A stretch of 64,000 bases of DNA from Catellatospora sichuanensis. GTDB lineage: Bacteria; Actinomycetota; Actinomycetes; Mycobacteriales; Micromonosporaceae. Where the stretch lies: positions 276,533-340,532 of the forward strand of contig NZ_ML660186.1 of assembly GCF_007483665.1 (NCBI RefSeq), written 5' to 3'. Below are positions 7,970-16,825 of the stretch, piece after piece; the first letter of the stretch is position 1; the number at the start of each line of letters is the position of its first letter. Position numbers and translations under genes: made by a program. The notes under the pieces are model-generated. The model searched no databases. It was not told the origin of the DNA and saw only the letters and a program-made list of their open reading frames with translations.

Positions 7970-8659
7970 ATGCAACGGCTGGTGCTCTGGGACATCGACC
8001 GCACGCTGATCGACGGCGGCAAGGTCGGCCGGGACGTGTTCGTCGCCGCGTACCTGGCGGTGGTGGGCAGCGAGCCGCCGCGGCTGCCGGAGTTCGGCGG
8101 GCGTACCGACCACTGGATCTTCACGACGGCGCTGGAGTGGCACGGCCGCGAGGTCAGCACGGACATCGTGGCCGAGTTCTTCGTCCACCTGGCCGAGCAC
8201 ACCCGGGCGCACCGGCCGCAGTTGCTGGCCCGCGGTGCGGCGCTGGCCGGTGCGGCGCAGGCGCTGACCGCGCTGGCGGCGCAGACCGGAGTGGTGCAGT
8301 CGGTGGTCACCGGCAACATCCGGGAGGCCGCGTACGAGAAACTGTCCGCGTTCGACCTGCTCGGGCCGATCGACCTGGAGGTCGGCGGCTACGGCTGCGA
8401 CGACGGGGTGCGTTCCGTGCTGGTGCGGCTGGCCCACGAGCGGGCGCAGGCCAAGTACACCGCGGTACTGCCCGCGCGGCAGGTCGTGGTCATCGGTGAC
8501 ACGCCGCACGACATCGAGGCGGCCAAGGCCAACGGCGCGATCGCGGTGGGTGTGGCGACCGGCTCGTGTACCGCCGACGAGCTGGTCGAGGCGGGCGCGG
8601 ACGTGGTGCTGCCGTCGCTGGCCGACACCGCGGCGGTGCTGCGCGCAGCCCTGGCCTGA
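7970..8659 (+). CDS. HAD superfamily hydrolase (phosphoglycolate phosphatase-like)
   Basis: Haloacid-dehalogenase-fold phosphatase of 229 residues. Motif I is WDIDRTLI, with Asp8 as predicted nucleophile and Asp10 as acid/base. Motif II is VVTGN, followed by a Lys in a helical region (AYEKLSAFDLLG). Motif IV is VVIGDTPHDIEAAKANG, with the paired acidic residues that bind Mg. A helical cap lies between motifs I and II. The family includes phosphoglycolate phosphatases, but nothing here fixes the substrate. The ATG at 7970 follows a G-run (GGGGG). It appears monocistronic between a strong hairpin and a 126-base gap. Confidence 0.85.
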   Translation: MQRLVLWDIDRTLIDGGKVGRDVFVAAYLAVVGSEPPRLPEFGGRTDHWIFTTALEWHGREVSTDIVAEFFVHLAEHTRAHRPQLLARGAALAGAAQALTALAAQTGVVQSVVTGNIREAAYEKLSAFDLLGPIDLEVGGYGCDDGVRSVLVRLAHERAQAKYTAVLPARQVVVIGDTPHDIEAAKANGAIAVGVATGSCTADELVEAGADVVLPSLADTAAVLRAALA

Positions 8660-8785
8660 CCTGTCAGGCCCATAGGCCCACGGCACGACGTCGACCGTGC
8701 GCGTGATTTCGGCGGGGCATGCTCGCGGCTTGATCCGGGGCTTATCGGTTCGACAGGCACCGGACCGACCAGCATGATCGCAGGC

Positions 8786-9292
8786 ATGACACGAACCGAC
8801 GTGCCCGCCACCTGGGACGAACGAGCCACCCTGACCACGTTCCTCGACTACGCCCGCGCGACGGTGCGCGCCAAGTGCGAGGGCATCTCCGACGAGGCTG
8901 CGCGTAGGGCGCCGCTGCCGGACTCTCCGCTGATGACGGTGAAGGGCCTGGTCAGCCACGTGCGCTGGGTGGAGTACTCGTGGTTCCAGGTGGTGCTGCT
9001 GGGTGAGGAGGACGCCGGGCCGTGGACGAAGGAGGAGCCGGACCGCGAGTTCACCTTCGCGCTGGACGTGCCGATCGAGCAGCTGCTCGACGAGTACGAG
9101 GCGCAGAGCGCCCGCTACCGGGAACTGGTCGCCTCGCTCGACCTGGACACCCTCGCCCAGCGTGACCTGCGCGGGGCAGGCCGCCCCGCGACGCTGCGCT
9201 GGATCCTGTTCCACCTGGTCGAGGAGATCGCCCGGCACAACGGCCACCTCGACGTGGTGCGCGAACTCGTCGACGGCACCAAGGGCGACTGA
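8786..9292 (+). CDS. DinB family protein (DUF664 / mycothiol-dependent enzyme fold)
   Basis: Four-helix-bundle DinB-like protein of 168 residues. It carries the His-containing helices expected for the family metal site: VSHVRWVEYSWFQVVLLG near residue 55 and LFHLVEEIARHNGHLDVVRE near the C-terminus. It starts MTRTDVPATWDERATLTTFL. An in-frame ATG four codons upstream at 8774 is possible. Actinobacterial members include mycothiol transferases and maleylpyruvate isomerases, and many have no known substrate. A second, distant DinB protein is encoded at 21644. Confidence 0.82.
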   Translation: MTRTDVPATWDERATLTTFLDYARATVRAKCEGISDEAARRAPLPDSPLMTVKGLVSHVRWVEYSWFQVVLLGEEDAGPWTKEEPDREFTFALDVPIEQLLDEYEAQSARYRELVASLDLDTLAQRDLRGAGRPATLRWILFHLVEEIARHNGHLDVVRELVDGTKGD

Positions 9293-9362
9293 CCTGCCCG
9301 TTCCCGTGATCGCGAGCACCCGGCGCGCGTAACCTGAACCGGAGCGCGTCGGGGGAGGCGTC

Positions 9363-10151
9363 ATGGATCTGCACCTGGGCGGCAAGGTGGCGGTGGTCAC
9401 CGGGGCGAGCAAGGGCATCGGCCTGGCGGTGGTGAAGGCACTGGTGGCCGAGGGCGCGAGCGTGGTCGCCGCGGCCCGGGACACCGCCGGTGAGCTGGCC
9501 GAGATCGCGGCGAACGGCCCCGTGCGCACCGTCTCCGTCGACCTGACCGACCCGGCCGGGCCGCAGCGCCTGATCGACGAGGCGGTGACCGCCCATGGCG
9601 GGCTGGACGTGCTGGTCAACAACGTGGGTGCGGTGAAGCCGCGGCTGGGCGGGTTCGTCTCGGTCACCGACGAGGACTGGCTGTGGTCGCTGAGCGTCAA
9701 CCTGCTCTCCGCGGTGCGCACCACCCGGGCCGCACTGCCGCACCTGCTGGCCCGGGGCAAGGGCAGCATCGTGACGGTGAGCTCGATCAACGCCTTTCTG
9801 CCCGACCCGACGATCATCGACTACACCGCATCGAAGGCGGCGCTGACCAACTTCTCCAAGGCGCTGTCCAAGGAGGTCGGACCGAAGGGCATCCGGGTCA
9901 ACACGATCAGCCCCGGCCCGGTGCGCACGCCGCTGTGGACGGGTGTGGACGGTGTCGCCAAGTCGTTCGGCGTGGCCGGCGGGGTGTCGGCCGAGGAGGT
10001 GGCCAAGCAGGTCGCCGCGCAGGCGGCGACCGGTCGGTTCACCGAGGCCGAGGAGGTAGCCGACCTGGTGGTGCTGCTCGCCGGCGCACGCGCGGGCAAC
10101 GTCACCGGTGCCGACTTCGTCATCGACGGCGGGCTCATCACCACACTGTGA
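9363..10151 (+). CDS. SDR family oxidoreductase
   Basis: Short-chain dehydrogenase of 262 residues. It has TGASKGIG at 13-20, catalytic Ser141, Tyr154 and Lys158 (YTASK), NTISPGPVRTPLW, and a C-terminal VTGADFVIDGG. The usual NNAG is NNVG at 87-90. GGGGGAGG precedes the ATG at 9363. The insert after PVRTPLW (WTGVDGVAKSFGVAGGVSAE) lies in the substrate-binding lid. It stands alone, convergent with the FAD monooxygenase, with two nested hairpins between them. The substrate is unknown. Confidence 0.87.
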   Translation: MDLHLGGKVAVVTGASKGIGLAVVKALVAEGASVVAAARDTAGELAEIAANGPVRTVSVDLTDPAGPQRLIDEAVTAHGGLDVLVNNVGAVKPRLGGFVSVTDEDWLWSLSVNLLSAVRTTRAALPHLLARGKGSIVTVSSINAFLPDPTIIDYTASKAALTNFSKALSKEVGPKGIRVNTISPGPVRTPLWTGVDGVAKSFGVAGGVSAEEVAKQVAAQAATGRFTEAEEVADLVVLLAGARAGNVTGADFVIDGGLITTL

Positions 10152-10231
10152 ACCCCATCGGGTGACCACGGCCGGATTATTTTCGATGCGGAGGTTTGAC
10201 GCGCGGTCTTTCGGGGAAACCCCGTGCGCCG

Positions 10232-10283
10232 CGCGGCCACTCGTCATTGGAGGGATGGGCGCATCCCGGAACGAGTGGCCGCG
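10232..10283. terminator. Nested hairpin between convergent genes
   Basis: CGCGGCCACTCGT (10232-10244) pairs perfectly with ACGAGTGGCCGCG (10271-10283). Its loop holds another hairpin, GGGATG-GGCG-CATCCC. It probably ends transcription from both sides. Confidence 0.7.
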
Positions 10284-10294
10284 TACGGCCGTCG

Positions 10295-10350
10295 CCCGCC
10301 GGCGGCTCGATCGATTCGGTCGCACCCCGGATCGACCGTCCGCCGGCGGG
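10295..10350. terminator. Second inverted repeat between convergent genes
   Basis: CCCGCCGGCGG (10295-10305) and CCGCCGGCGGG (10340-10350) form an 11-bp perfect stem with a 34-base loop. It ends 9 bases from the monooxygenase stop. Confidence 0.5.
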
Positions 10351-10358
10351 CTGCCTGG

Positions 10359-11753
10359 TCAGCCGGCCGGTTCGGCCAGCGAGACCGGGGCGGCCTGGGC
10401 GACCGGCGTGGCACGGGCCTTGCCCGTCCGTCCGGACCACAGCACCCGGGCCAGCACGCCGGGGGAGAAGAGCCGCTGCGGCGGGGACATCAGGTTCGCC
10501 ACGGCCAGGAACGCGAGGCCGACCTCGGGGTGCTTGGCGGCCGCGATGTGCAGGCGGCCGACGTACCCGTTGAGGAAGTCGACCTTGCCGGTGCGAGCGC
10601 CCTCGACCTCGGGGTAGCGCAGGTCGGCGCCGACCGCGATGTCCCACGGCACGTCGATGACCTTCGCTGCGGCCGCGTAGAAGCGCTTGGGCAGGCCGTC
10701 GCGGCCCGCGCGCAGGCTGTCCCGGAGCACGACCGACTCGACCGCGGCCACGGTCATGCCCTGGCCGTATGCCGGGTTGAAGCTGCACATCGCGTCGGCG
10801 ACGGCGACGAAGCCCTCGGGCAGCCGCGTCATCCGCTCATAGCGGCGGCGCACGCTGACCGGCAGCCGCAGGCGCAGTGCCGGACCGGCCGGCTCGCACT
10901 TGCTGAGCAGCTGGAACAGCTCGTCGCCGGGCAGCTGCCGGGCGAACCCGACGTAGTCGTCCGGGTTCGTCGGCGGGGTGCCCGCCTTGCCCACGCCGAC
11001 CAGGGTGACCATCCAGCGGTCGCCCTCGACCGGCACCGCGATGCCGCCGAAGGGCGTCTGCGGCGACGGGCTGATCACGGCCGCGCTGAAGTTCAGCTGG
11101 CCGGGCGTACGGCGGTAGGCCCGCGAGACGTAGACCGTGTGCGGGTCCACGTGCTCCTCGGCGGGCTTGTCGAAGCCCAGCTCGGCGAGCCAGGTCGGGC
11201 CGCGGTTGCCGCGGCCGGTGGCGTCGATGACCAGGTCGGCGTCGAGACGCTGCTCGGCGTCGCCGCCGACGGGCAGCACCCGCGCGCCGACGACCCGGCT
11301 GCCGTCCGCCGAGGCGATCAGGCCGACGGCCTCGTGGCGGGCGTGCAGCGCAACGTTCGGCAGCTCGGTGAGCCGGCGGCGTACGTACGCCTCCAGCCCG
11401 ATCCGGGTGACGCCGAGGCCCTGCAGGCCGGTGGCCTTCGCGGCGAGCCGGTGGCCGTCGTTGATCCAGACGACGTCGTGCTGCACGTCGAGGGGCACGG
11501 CTCCGGCCTGCGCCATGTCGGCGGCGAATCCGGGGAACAGCTCCTCCAGCACTTCGCGGCCGCGGGCGAGCAGGCCGTGCGTGTGGTCGCCCTGCGGCAC
11601 CCCCTTGCGGCCGGTGACGCCGTCGGTGGGCAGCGCGTCGCGGTCGAAGATGGTGACCTTCGCGTACGACTCGCTCAGCACGCGGGCGGCCAGCAGGCCG
11701 CCGATGCTGGCGCCGAGCACGATCGCGTGCCCGGACTTTTCCTTGGCAGACAA
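10359..11753 (-). CDS. FAD-dependent monooxygenase / geranylgeranyl-reductase-like flavoprotein
   Basis: Flavoprotein of 464 residues. The N-terminal FAD-binding Rossmann motif reads AIVLGASIGGLLAARVLSE. GDHTHGLLARGREVLEELFPG follows, a segment typical of the hydroxylase/oxidoreductase group related to polyprenyl-methoxyphenol hydroxylases. The second FAD motif has DLVIDATGRGNRGPTWLAE, and AVADAMCSFNPAYGQGMTVA carries the GD-type FAD contact late in the chain. TTG at 11753 is chosen because GGAG lies 7 bases upstream and residues before it are not family-like. The upstream region is shared with the divergent amylase gene. The substrate is unknown, and a lone tailoring-type enzyme would fit. 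Confidence 0.82.
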   Translation of the reverse strand: MSAKEKSGHAIVLGASIGGLLAARVLSESYAKVTIFDRDALPTDGVTGRKGVPQGDHTHGLLARGREVLEELFPGFAADMAQAGAVPLDVQHDVVWINDGHRLAAKATGLQGLGVTRIGLEAYVRRRLTELPNVALHARHEAVGLIASADGSRVVGARVLPVGGDAEQRLDADLVIDATGRGNRGPTWLAELGFDKPAEEHVDPHTVYVSRAYRRTPGQLNFSAAVISPSPQTPFGGIAVPVEGDRWMVTLVGVGKAGTPPTNPDDYVGFARQLPGDELFQLLSKCEPAGPALRLRLPVSVRRRYERMTRLPEGFVAVADAMCSFNPAYGQGMTVAAVESVVLRDSLRAGRDGLPKRFYAAAAKVIDVPWDIAVGADLRYPEVEGARTGKVDFLNGYVGRLHIAAAKHPEVGLAFLAVANLMSPPQRLFSPGVLARVLWSGRTGKARATPVAQAAPVSLAEPAG

Positions 11754-12145
11754 GGTTTTCTCCGTCTCGGTGTGGGGTGTGCACACACCGTAAGAAGGGG
11801 TGACGCAATCATGAAAACGAATATGCGGTCCGGTAGATGACACTGTGTGCCCGCTCACGCGCGCTGCGTGGGTGCTGTCGGGAGCCCGACGACGGCCGGC
11901 TGGAAGAATCTTTGAAAGATTTTTCACGACGGTGCGCGCGGTAGCCCGGCTCGGCGTGCACCGATGTGGTCCAGGGGTCGCCTGGTGGTAGCCGTCGGTG
12001 CAAATGGAACCCCCACCAGCTCTGATTTGTACGGTAAATCCGGCGCATCGACGCTCTTCACGCCGTGTCAACGCGGGGCTAACATCCTTGAAACTTGCGC
12101 AAGAGTTTCCATCCCCCCGCCCCTCCCTGACCCAGGAGGAGACTC
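11754..12145. promoter_or_regulatory. Divergent promoter region, monooxygenase / amylase
   Basis: No gene is seen in these 392 bases. It contains a 10-bp palindrome GTGTGCACAC (11777-11786) near the monooxygenase start and a 15-bp palindrome AATCTTT-G-AAAGATT (11907-11921). A candidate amylase promoter is TTCACG (12057-12062), 17 bases, TAACAT (12080-12085). The operator-like site at 12090 is listed separately. AT content is clearly higher around 11900-11930. Confidence 0.6.
12090..12109 (+). promoter_or_regulatory. Candidate LacI-type operator of the amylase gene
   Basis: A near-perfect palindrome is centred on CTTGCGCAAG (12094-12103) and flanked by GAAA and GTTTC. It lies just downstream of the predicted -10 TAACAT, where a repressor of the maltose-regulator (MalR/Reg1) type would block initiation. 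The regulator gene is not in the window. Confidence 0.55.
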
Positions 12146-14353
12146 GTGTTCACCCGCAACCGCCCCCTAGCCGCAGCCCTCGCCTCGGTGCTGCTGGCCG
12201 CCGCGCTCTCCGTGGTCGTGCTCCTGCGCCCCGGCACCCCCGACCTCGTCCCGGCGAAGGCAGACGCCAATCCGGGCAACCGCGACGTCATCGTGCACCT
12301 GTTCCAGTGGCCGTGGGCCTCGATCGCGAACGAGTGCACCACCGTGCTGGGCCCGAAGGGCTTCGGCGCCGTGCAGGTGTCCCCGCCGCAGGAGCACGTC
12401 GTACTCGGCAGCCAGGGCTACCCCTGGTGGCAGGACTACCAGCCGGTCAGCTACCAGTTCGTCAGCCGTCGCGGCAACCGTGCCGCCTTCGCGAACATGG
12501 TCTCCGCCTGCCACAACGCGGGCGTGAAGATCTACGTGGACGCCGTGATCAACCACATGGCCGGGGGCGCGTCCACCGGCACCGGCTCCGCAGGTTCGAC
12601 CTACTCGCAGTACAACTACCCGGGGATCTATCAGAATCAGGACTTCCACCACTGCGGCCGCAACGGCAACGACGACATCGTGGCCTGGGGCGACCGGTGG
12701 GAGGTGCAGAACTGCGAGCTGGTCGACCTGTCCGACCTGGCCACCGAGTCCTCCTATGTGCGCGGGAAGATCACCGCGTACCTCAACGACCTGGTCTCGC
12801 TCGGCGTGGACGGGTTCCGCGTCGACGCGGCCAAGCACATGCCCGTCGCCGACCTGCAGGCGATCCTGGGCGGCGTCAGCGGCACGCCGTACGTCTTCCA
12901 CGAGGTGATCGAGGACAGCGCGTTCCCGCCCGGGGAGTACGCCGGGATCGGTGACGTGACCGAGTTCCGCTACGGCGACGTCGTCGGCAACGCGTTCCGT
13001 GACGCGAACCTGTCCAACCTGAACAACCTCGCGTCCCAGATGGCGCTGGCGAGCGGAGACGCGGTCAACTTCGTCGACAACCACGACACGCAGCGCAACG
13101 GCCGCGCCCGGCTCACCTACAAGAACGGGCAGACCCACGCGCTGGCGGCGGCGTTCAGCCTGGCGTACCCGTACGGCACGCCGCAGCTGATGAGCAGCTT
13201 CACGTTCAGCAACAACGACGCCGGCCCGCCCGCGAGCAACGGCGTCACCAGCCAGGTGAGCTGCGGTTCGGGTTGGGAGTGCGAGCACCGCAAGTCCGTG
13301 GTCGCGAACCTGGTCGGCTTCCACAACGCGGTCAACGGCACCGGCGTCGCCAACTGGACCTCGCCGTCGGCGTCCCGGATCGCGTTCGGGCGCGGCAACG
13401 TCGGCTTCGCCGCGTTCAACCGCGACGGCGCAGCCTGGAGCACCACCTTCAGCACCGGGCTGCCCGCAGGCGTGTACTGCAACGTGGCCACCGGCGATTT
13501 CACCGCCGGGGCCTGCGCGGGCAGCACCGTCACCGTGAACGGCTCCGGCCAGGCCGCCGTCACCGTGGCGGCCAACAGCGCGCTGGCGATCTACACCGGG
13601 GCGCTGGTGGGCAACCCGCCCTCACCGACGGCCTCGGGCACCCCGTCGCCGACCCCGTCCGGCACCGCCTGCACCAGTGTGGCGGTCACGCTGGAGTCCA
13701 CCGCCACCACGACCAGCGGCCAGCACGTCTTCGTCGCCGGCAGCATCGCCCAGCTCGGCTCCTGGAACACCGCGAACGCGGTCGCCATGTCCAGCGCGGC
13801 CTACCCGGTCTGGCGGGTCACCATCAGCCTGCCCGCGGGCACGTCGTTCGCCTACAAGTACATCAAGAAGGACGGTTCCGGCACCGTCACCTGGGAGAGC
13901 ATCGCCAACCGCAGCCGTACCGTGCCGACCGGCGTCTGCGCGGTCACCTACCCGGAGACCTGGAACGTGCCCGGCGGCTCGACCCCGTCGCCCAGTGCCT
14001 CCCCGACATCGTCCCCGTCGGCCTCGCCGAGCCCGTCGCCCACCGGCTCGACCTGCGCCTCCATCGCGGCGGCGTTCTCGGTGAACGCGACCACCACCTG
14101 GGGCCAGAACGTCTACGTCGTCGGTTCCATCCCCGCCCTCGGCAACTGGAACGCCGCGAGCGCGGTGGCCCTGTCCAGCGCGGCCTACCCGGTCTGGACC
14201 GCCACGGTCAACCTGCCCACCGGCACGACCTTCGCGTACAAGTACCTCAAGAAGGACGCCGCCGGCACCGTCACCTGGGAAAGCGACCCCAACCGCGCCC
14301 GCACCACCCCCACCGTCCCCTGCACCGCCACCTACCCCGACACCTGGCGCTAG
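12146..14353 (+). CDS. Secreted alpha-amylase (GH13) with two C-terminal starch-binding CBM20 domains
   Basis: Extracellular endo-amylase of 735 residues hydrolysing alpha-1,4 links in starch. A Sec signal peptide (RNRPLAAALASVLLAAAL) is followed by the GH13 barrel starting at about residue 45 (DVIVHLFQWPWASIANEC). The catalytic residues are Asp227 (GFRVDAAKH), Glu253 (FHEVIED) and Asp314 (FVDNHDTQ). A C-domain precedes two tandem CBM20 modules (about 508-610 and 635-735), each with GSWN/GNWN and SFAYKY/TFAYKY lines and separated by Pro/Ser/Thr linkers. The GTG at 12146 follows AGGAGGA. The two CBMs are similar enough (SSAAYPVW in both) to be an internal duplication. It is likely starch/maltose-induced through the palindrome at 12090. 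Confidence 0.93.
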   Translation: MFTRNRPLAAALASVLLAAALSVVVLLRPGTPDLVPAKADANPGNRDVIVHLFQWPWASIANECTTVLGPKGFGAVQVSPPQEHVVLGSQGYPWWQDYQPVSYQFVSRRGNRAAFANMVSACHNAGVKIYVDAVINHMAGGASTGTGSAGSTYSQYNYPGIYQNQDFHHCGRNGNDDIVAWGDRWEVQNCELVDLSDLATESSYVRGKITAYLNDLVSLGVDGFRVDAAKHMPVADLQAILGGVSGTPYVFHEVIEDSAFPPGEYAGIGDVTEFRYGDVVGNAFRDANLSNLNNLASQMALASGDAVNFVDNHDTQRNGRARLTYKNGQTHALAAAFSLAYPYGTPQLMSSFTFSNNDAGPPASNGVTSQVSCGSGWECEHRKSVVANLVGFHNAVNGTGVANWTSPSASRIAFGRGNVGFAAFNRDGAAWSTTFSTGLPAGVYCNVATGDFTAGACAGSTVTVNGSGQAAVTVAANSALAIYTGALVGNPPSPTASGTPSPTPSGTACTSVAVTLESTATTTSGQHVFVAGSIAQLGSWNTANAVAMSSAAYPVWRVTISLPAGTSFAYKYIKKDGSGTVTWESIANRSRTVPTGVCAVTYPETWNVPGGSTPSPSASPTSSPSASPSPSPTGSTCASIAAAFSVNATTTWGQNVYVVGSIPALGNWNAASAVALSSAAYPVWTATVNLPTGTTFAYKYLKKDAAGTVTWESDPNRARTTPTVPCTATYPDTWR

Positions 14354-14358
14354 GGACA

Positions 14359-14410
14359 AAGGAAGGGCACCTTCTTAACGCTCCGCGTTATAGAAGGTGC
14401 CCTTCTTAAC
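14359..14410 (+). repeat. Hairpin repeat element, copy 4
   Basis: It starts 6 bases after the amylase stop. The loop core is CGC-TCC-GCG. Confidence 0.9.
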
Positions 14411-14488
14411 GCCTCACCCGTCTTGAGCTGCGCCGATGCACGCTGTGGCCGCTACGTGCGGCCTGACCAGCGGCGCAGGTCGTCAAAG

Positions 14489-14541
14489 GTTAAGAAGGGC
14501 ACCTTCTACAACGCATAGCGATGTGAAGGTGCCCTTCCTTC
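14489..14541 (-). repeat. Hairpin repeat element, copy 5
   Basis: It lies 5 bases past the stop of the minus-strand HelD-like gene and is oriented with that gene. The loop core on the plus strand is CGC-ATA-GCG. With copy 4 it separates two convergent genes, each gene having its own element. Confidence 0.9.
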
Positions 14542-14545
14542 GTTC

Positions 14546-16708
14546 TCAACGCCAGGGGCGGGTGGCGAGGGTGGTGAGGCGCTGGGTGGCGCGGGAGAGG
14601 GCCACGTAGAGGGTGCGGCGGCCGGCGTCGGTGCCCGCGTCGATGAGGCCGGGTTCGACGAGGACCACGGCGTCGTACTCCATGCCCTTCGCGGCGAGGG
14701 CGGTGACGACGCGCAGGCGTTCGGTGTCCCACTCGGACAGGCGGGCGGTGATCCGGTCGCGGATGCGGGCGTCGGGAGTGATGACGCCGACGGTGCCCTC
14801 GACCTCGCCGAGCAGTGCCGCGACCGCGTCGCGGACGCCGCCGTCCAGCTCGGCCCGGTCCACGATCCGGTGCACGGGGTCGACGCCGGTGGTGCGTACG
14901 GCCGTCGGCAGCGGCAGGTCCGGCGACACCTTCCGGATCACCTCGGCGGCCACCTCGAAGATCTCCGTCGAGTTGCGGTAGTTCGTGGTGAGCTGGTGCG
15001 GGTACCGCTTGCGGCCGCCCAGCGCCTCGTCCCGGGCCCGGGCCACCTCGCCCGCGCTGCCGATCCACGCCGACTGCGCCGGGTCGCCGACCACGGTCCA
15101 GCTGGCCGCGTGCCCGCGCCGACCGATCATGCGCCACTGCATGGGCGTGACGTCCTGCGCCTCGTCCACCACCACGTGGGCGTAGTCGCGGTAGTCGTTC
15201 TCCCGCGGCGCGGCGGCCGATGCGGCGCGCGAGCGCTCGTACGAGGTCGCCACCTCGCGCACCCCGCCCACCGTGTACGCCTCGCGTCGGCGTACCCGCG
15301 GCTTCGGCTTGTCGCCGAGCAGTTCCTGCAGCTCGTCGAGCAACGGCACGTCGTCGATGCTGGGACCCTGCTCGCGCAGCGGCGCCAGCGCCCGCACCAG
15401 GGTGCGCTGCTCCTCGTTCGACAGCGTGCCCTCGGCGTATCGGCGCAGCCGCTGCGGCTCGGCCAGCCAGCCCAGCACCTGCACCGGGCGCACCAGCGGC
15501 CACCAGGTCTTGAGGAACTCGCGGAAACCCTCGTGCTCGGTCAGCTCCTCGTCGAACCGGGCCTGCTCCAGCCTCGGCTGCTTGGCCTTCATCTGCTCCC
15601 AGAGCTGGTCCAGCACCGCGCCGAACGCCTTGGCGCGGATCTCGTTGCGCCGGTTGCCGCGCCCGATCCGCCGCCGGATCTCCTCGCCCTGCCGCCAGGT
15701 CAGCTCCAGCCACTCCCCGCGGTAGCGGAAACGCAGGCCGTCGGGGCTGCCGGGCGGGGCGTCCTCGGCGGCGCGGCGCAGCACCCGCCGCATGCGCGTC
15801 GAGCCCTTCACCGCGCGGACCGCGGCCGTCTCCTCCCGGCTCGCGCTGAACCCGGGCACGAGCTGCCCGAGCGACTTCAGCGTCGCGGTGTCCTCGCCCA
15901 GCGAGGGCAGCACGGTCTCGATGTACTCGACGAACACGGGGGAGGGGCCGACGATGAGCACGCCGCCGCCGGCGAACCGGGACCGGTCGGAATACAGCAG
16001 GTAGGCCGCGCGGTGCAGGGCCACCGCCGTCTTGCCGGTGCCGGGGCCGCCCTCGACCATGGTCACACCGGACGCGGGCGAGCGGATCGCCAGGTCCTGC
16101 TCGTGCTGGATGGTCGCCACGATGTCGCGCATGCCGGTGCCCTTGGCCCGGCTCAGCGCCGCCAGCAGCGCGCCGTCGCCGACCACGCGCATGCCCTCGG
16201 GCGCGGCCGAGGGGTCGAGCAGGTCGTCCTCCAGACCGGTGACCTTCTCGCCGAACGACGAGATCATCCGGCGGCGGATCACGCCGAGCGGCTGCGCGGC
16301 GGTGGCCCGGTAGAAGGCCGCCGCGGCGGGCGCGCGCCAGTCGATGAGCAGCGGCTCCGCTCTCTCGGTACGCACGCCCAGGCGGCCGATGTAGCGGGGG
16401 CGCTCGTCCCAGCCCGCCGCCTCCGGGTCTGCCGCGGCCTCGTCCGGCTCGATGCGGCTGGGGTGCATGTCCAGGCGGCCGAAGACCAGGCCCTCGTGCT
16501 CGGTGTCGAAGGCGTGCCGCCGCCGGGCGGCGTGGAAGACCATCGCGTCGCGCTCGACCAGCGACCCGTACGTGCCGACCCGTGCGAGTTGATAGCCGTC
16601 GGCCTCCGCCTTCGCGGCGTCGGCGCGCAGTCGGGCCAGCCGCACGTAGACGCGGTCCACGTGCTGCTGTTCGATGGCGATCTCGTCGTGCAGGGTGTTG
16701 TCAGACAT
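14546..16708 (-). CDS. HelD/HelR-like RNA polymerase-recycling ATPase (UvrD/Rep-type motor)
   Basis: Superfamily 1 helicase-like protein of 720 residues. The N-terminal charged, probably coiled-coil arm (1-70) is typical of HelD, not UvrD. RYIGRLGV leads to a one-domain insertion, followed by Walker A GGPGTGKT at 220-227, Walker B VVDEAQDVTPMQWR, and the late helicase motifs TTNYRNSTEIFEVA, AKGMEYDAVVLVEPG and YVALSRATQRL. HelD family members pull stalled RNA polymerase off DNA. The actinobacterial subgroup HelR also displaces rifamycins. Which subgroup this belongs to needs alignment of the primary-channel loop. Annotation as a DNA helicase would probably be misleading. No rifamycin-associated element was recognised upstream. 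Confidence 0.85.
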   Translation of the reverse strand: MSDNTLHDEIAIEQQHVDRVYVRLARLRADAAKAEADGYQLARVGTYGSLVERDAMVFHAARRRHAFDTEHEGLVFGRLDMHPSRIEPDEAAADPEAAGWDERPRYIGRLGVRTERAEPLLIDWRAPAAAAFYRATAAQPLGVIRRRMISSFGEKVTGLEDDLLDPSAAPEGMRVVGDGALLAALSRAKGTGMRDIVATIQHEQDLAIRSPASGVTMVEGGPGTGKTAVALHRAAYLLYSDRSRFAGGGVLIVGPSPVFVEYIETVLPSLGEDTATLKSLGQLVPGFSASREETAAVRAVKGSTRMRRVLRRAAEDAPPGSPDGLRFRYRGEWLELTWRQGEEIRRRIGRGNRRNEIRAKAFGAVLDQLWEQMKAKQPRLEQARFDEELTEHEGFREFLKTWWPLVRPVQVLGWLAEPQRLRRYAEGTLSNEEQRTLVRALAPLREQGPSIDDVPLLDELQELLGDKPKPRVRRREAYTVGGVREVATSYERSRAASAAAPRENDYRDYAHVVVDEAQDVTPMQWRMIGRRGHAASWTVVGDPAQSAWIGSAGEVARARDEALGGRKRYPHQLTTNYRNSTEIFEVAAEVIRKVSPDLPLPTAVRTTGVDPVHRIVDRAELDGGVRDAVAALLGEVEGTVGVITPDARIRDRITARLSEWDTERLRVVTALAAKGMEYDAVVLVEPGLIDAGTDAGRRTLYVALSRATQRLTTLATRPWR

Positions 16709-16825
16709 GCGTCTCCCGGGCCGGGTATGGCGGCGATGGTGCCCCGATAGGGTACGGGCTGCCCCCGACCGGAAGATCGATCACCGGGCCGATGTGACGC
16801 GGAGCCCCACCGGATAGGCTGACTA

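Noticed and set aside
7748-9817. 689-codon minus-strand frame across the HAD, DinB and SDR genes
   Set aside because: It spans three well-supported plus-strand genes and the terminator at 7898. Its composition is that of an antisense frame.
12146-14353. Dividing the amylase into two genes at the repeated CBM20 modules
   Set aside because: One continuous frame with Pro/Ser/Thr linkers, and no stop or start between the modules.
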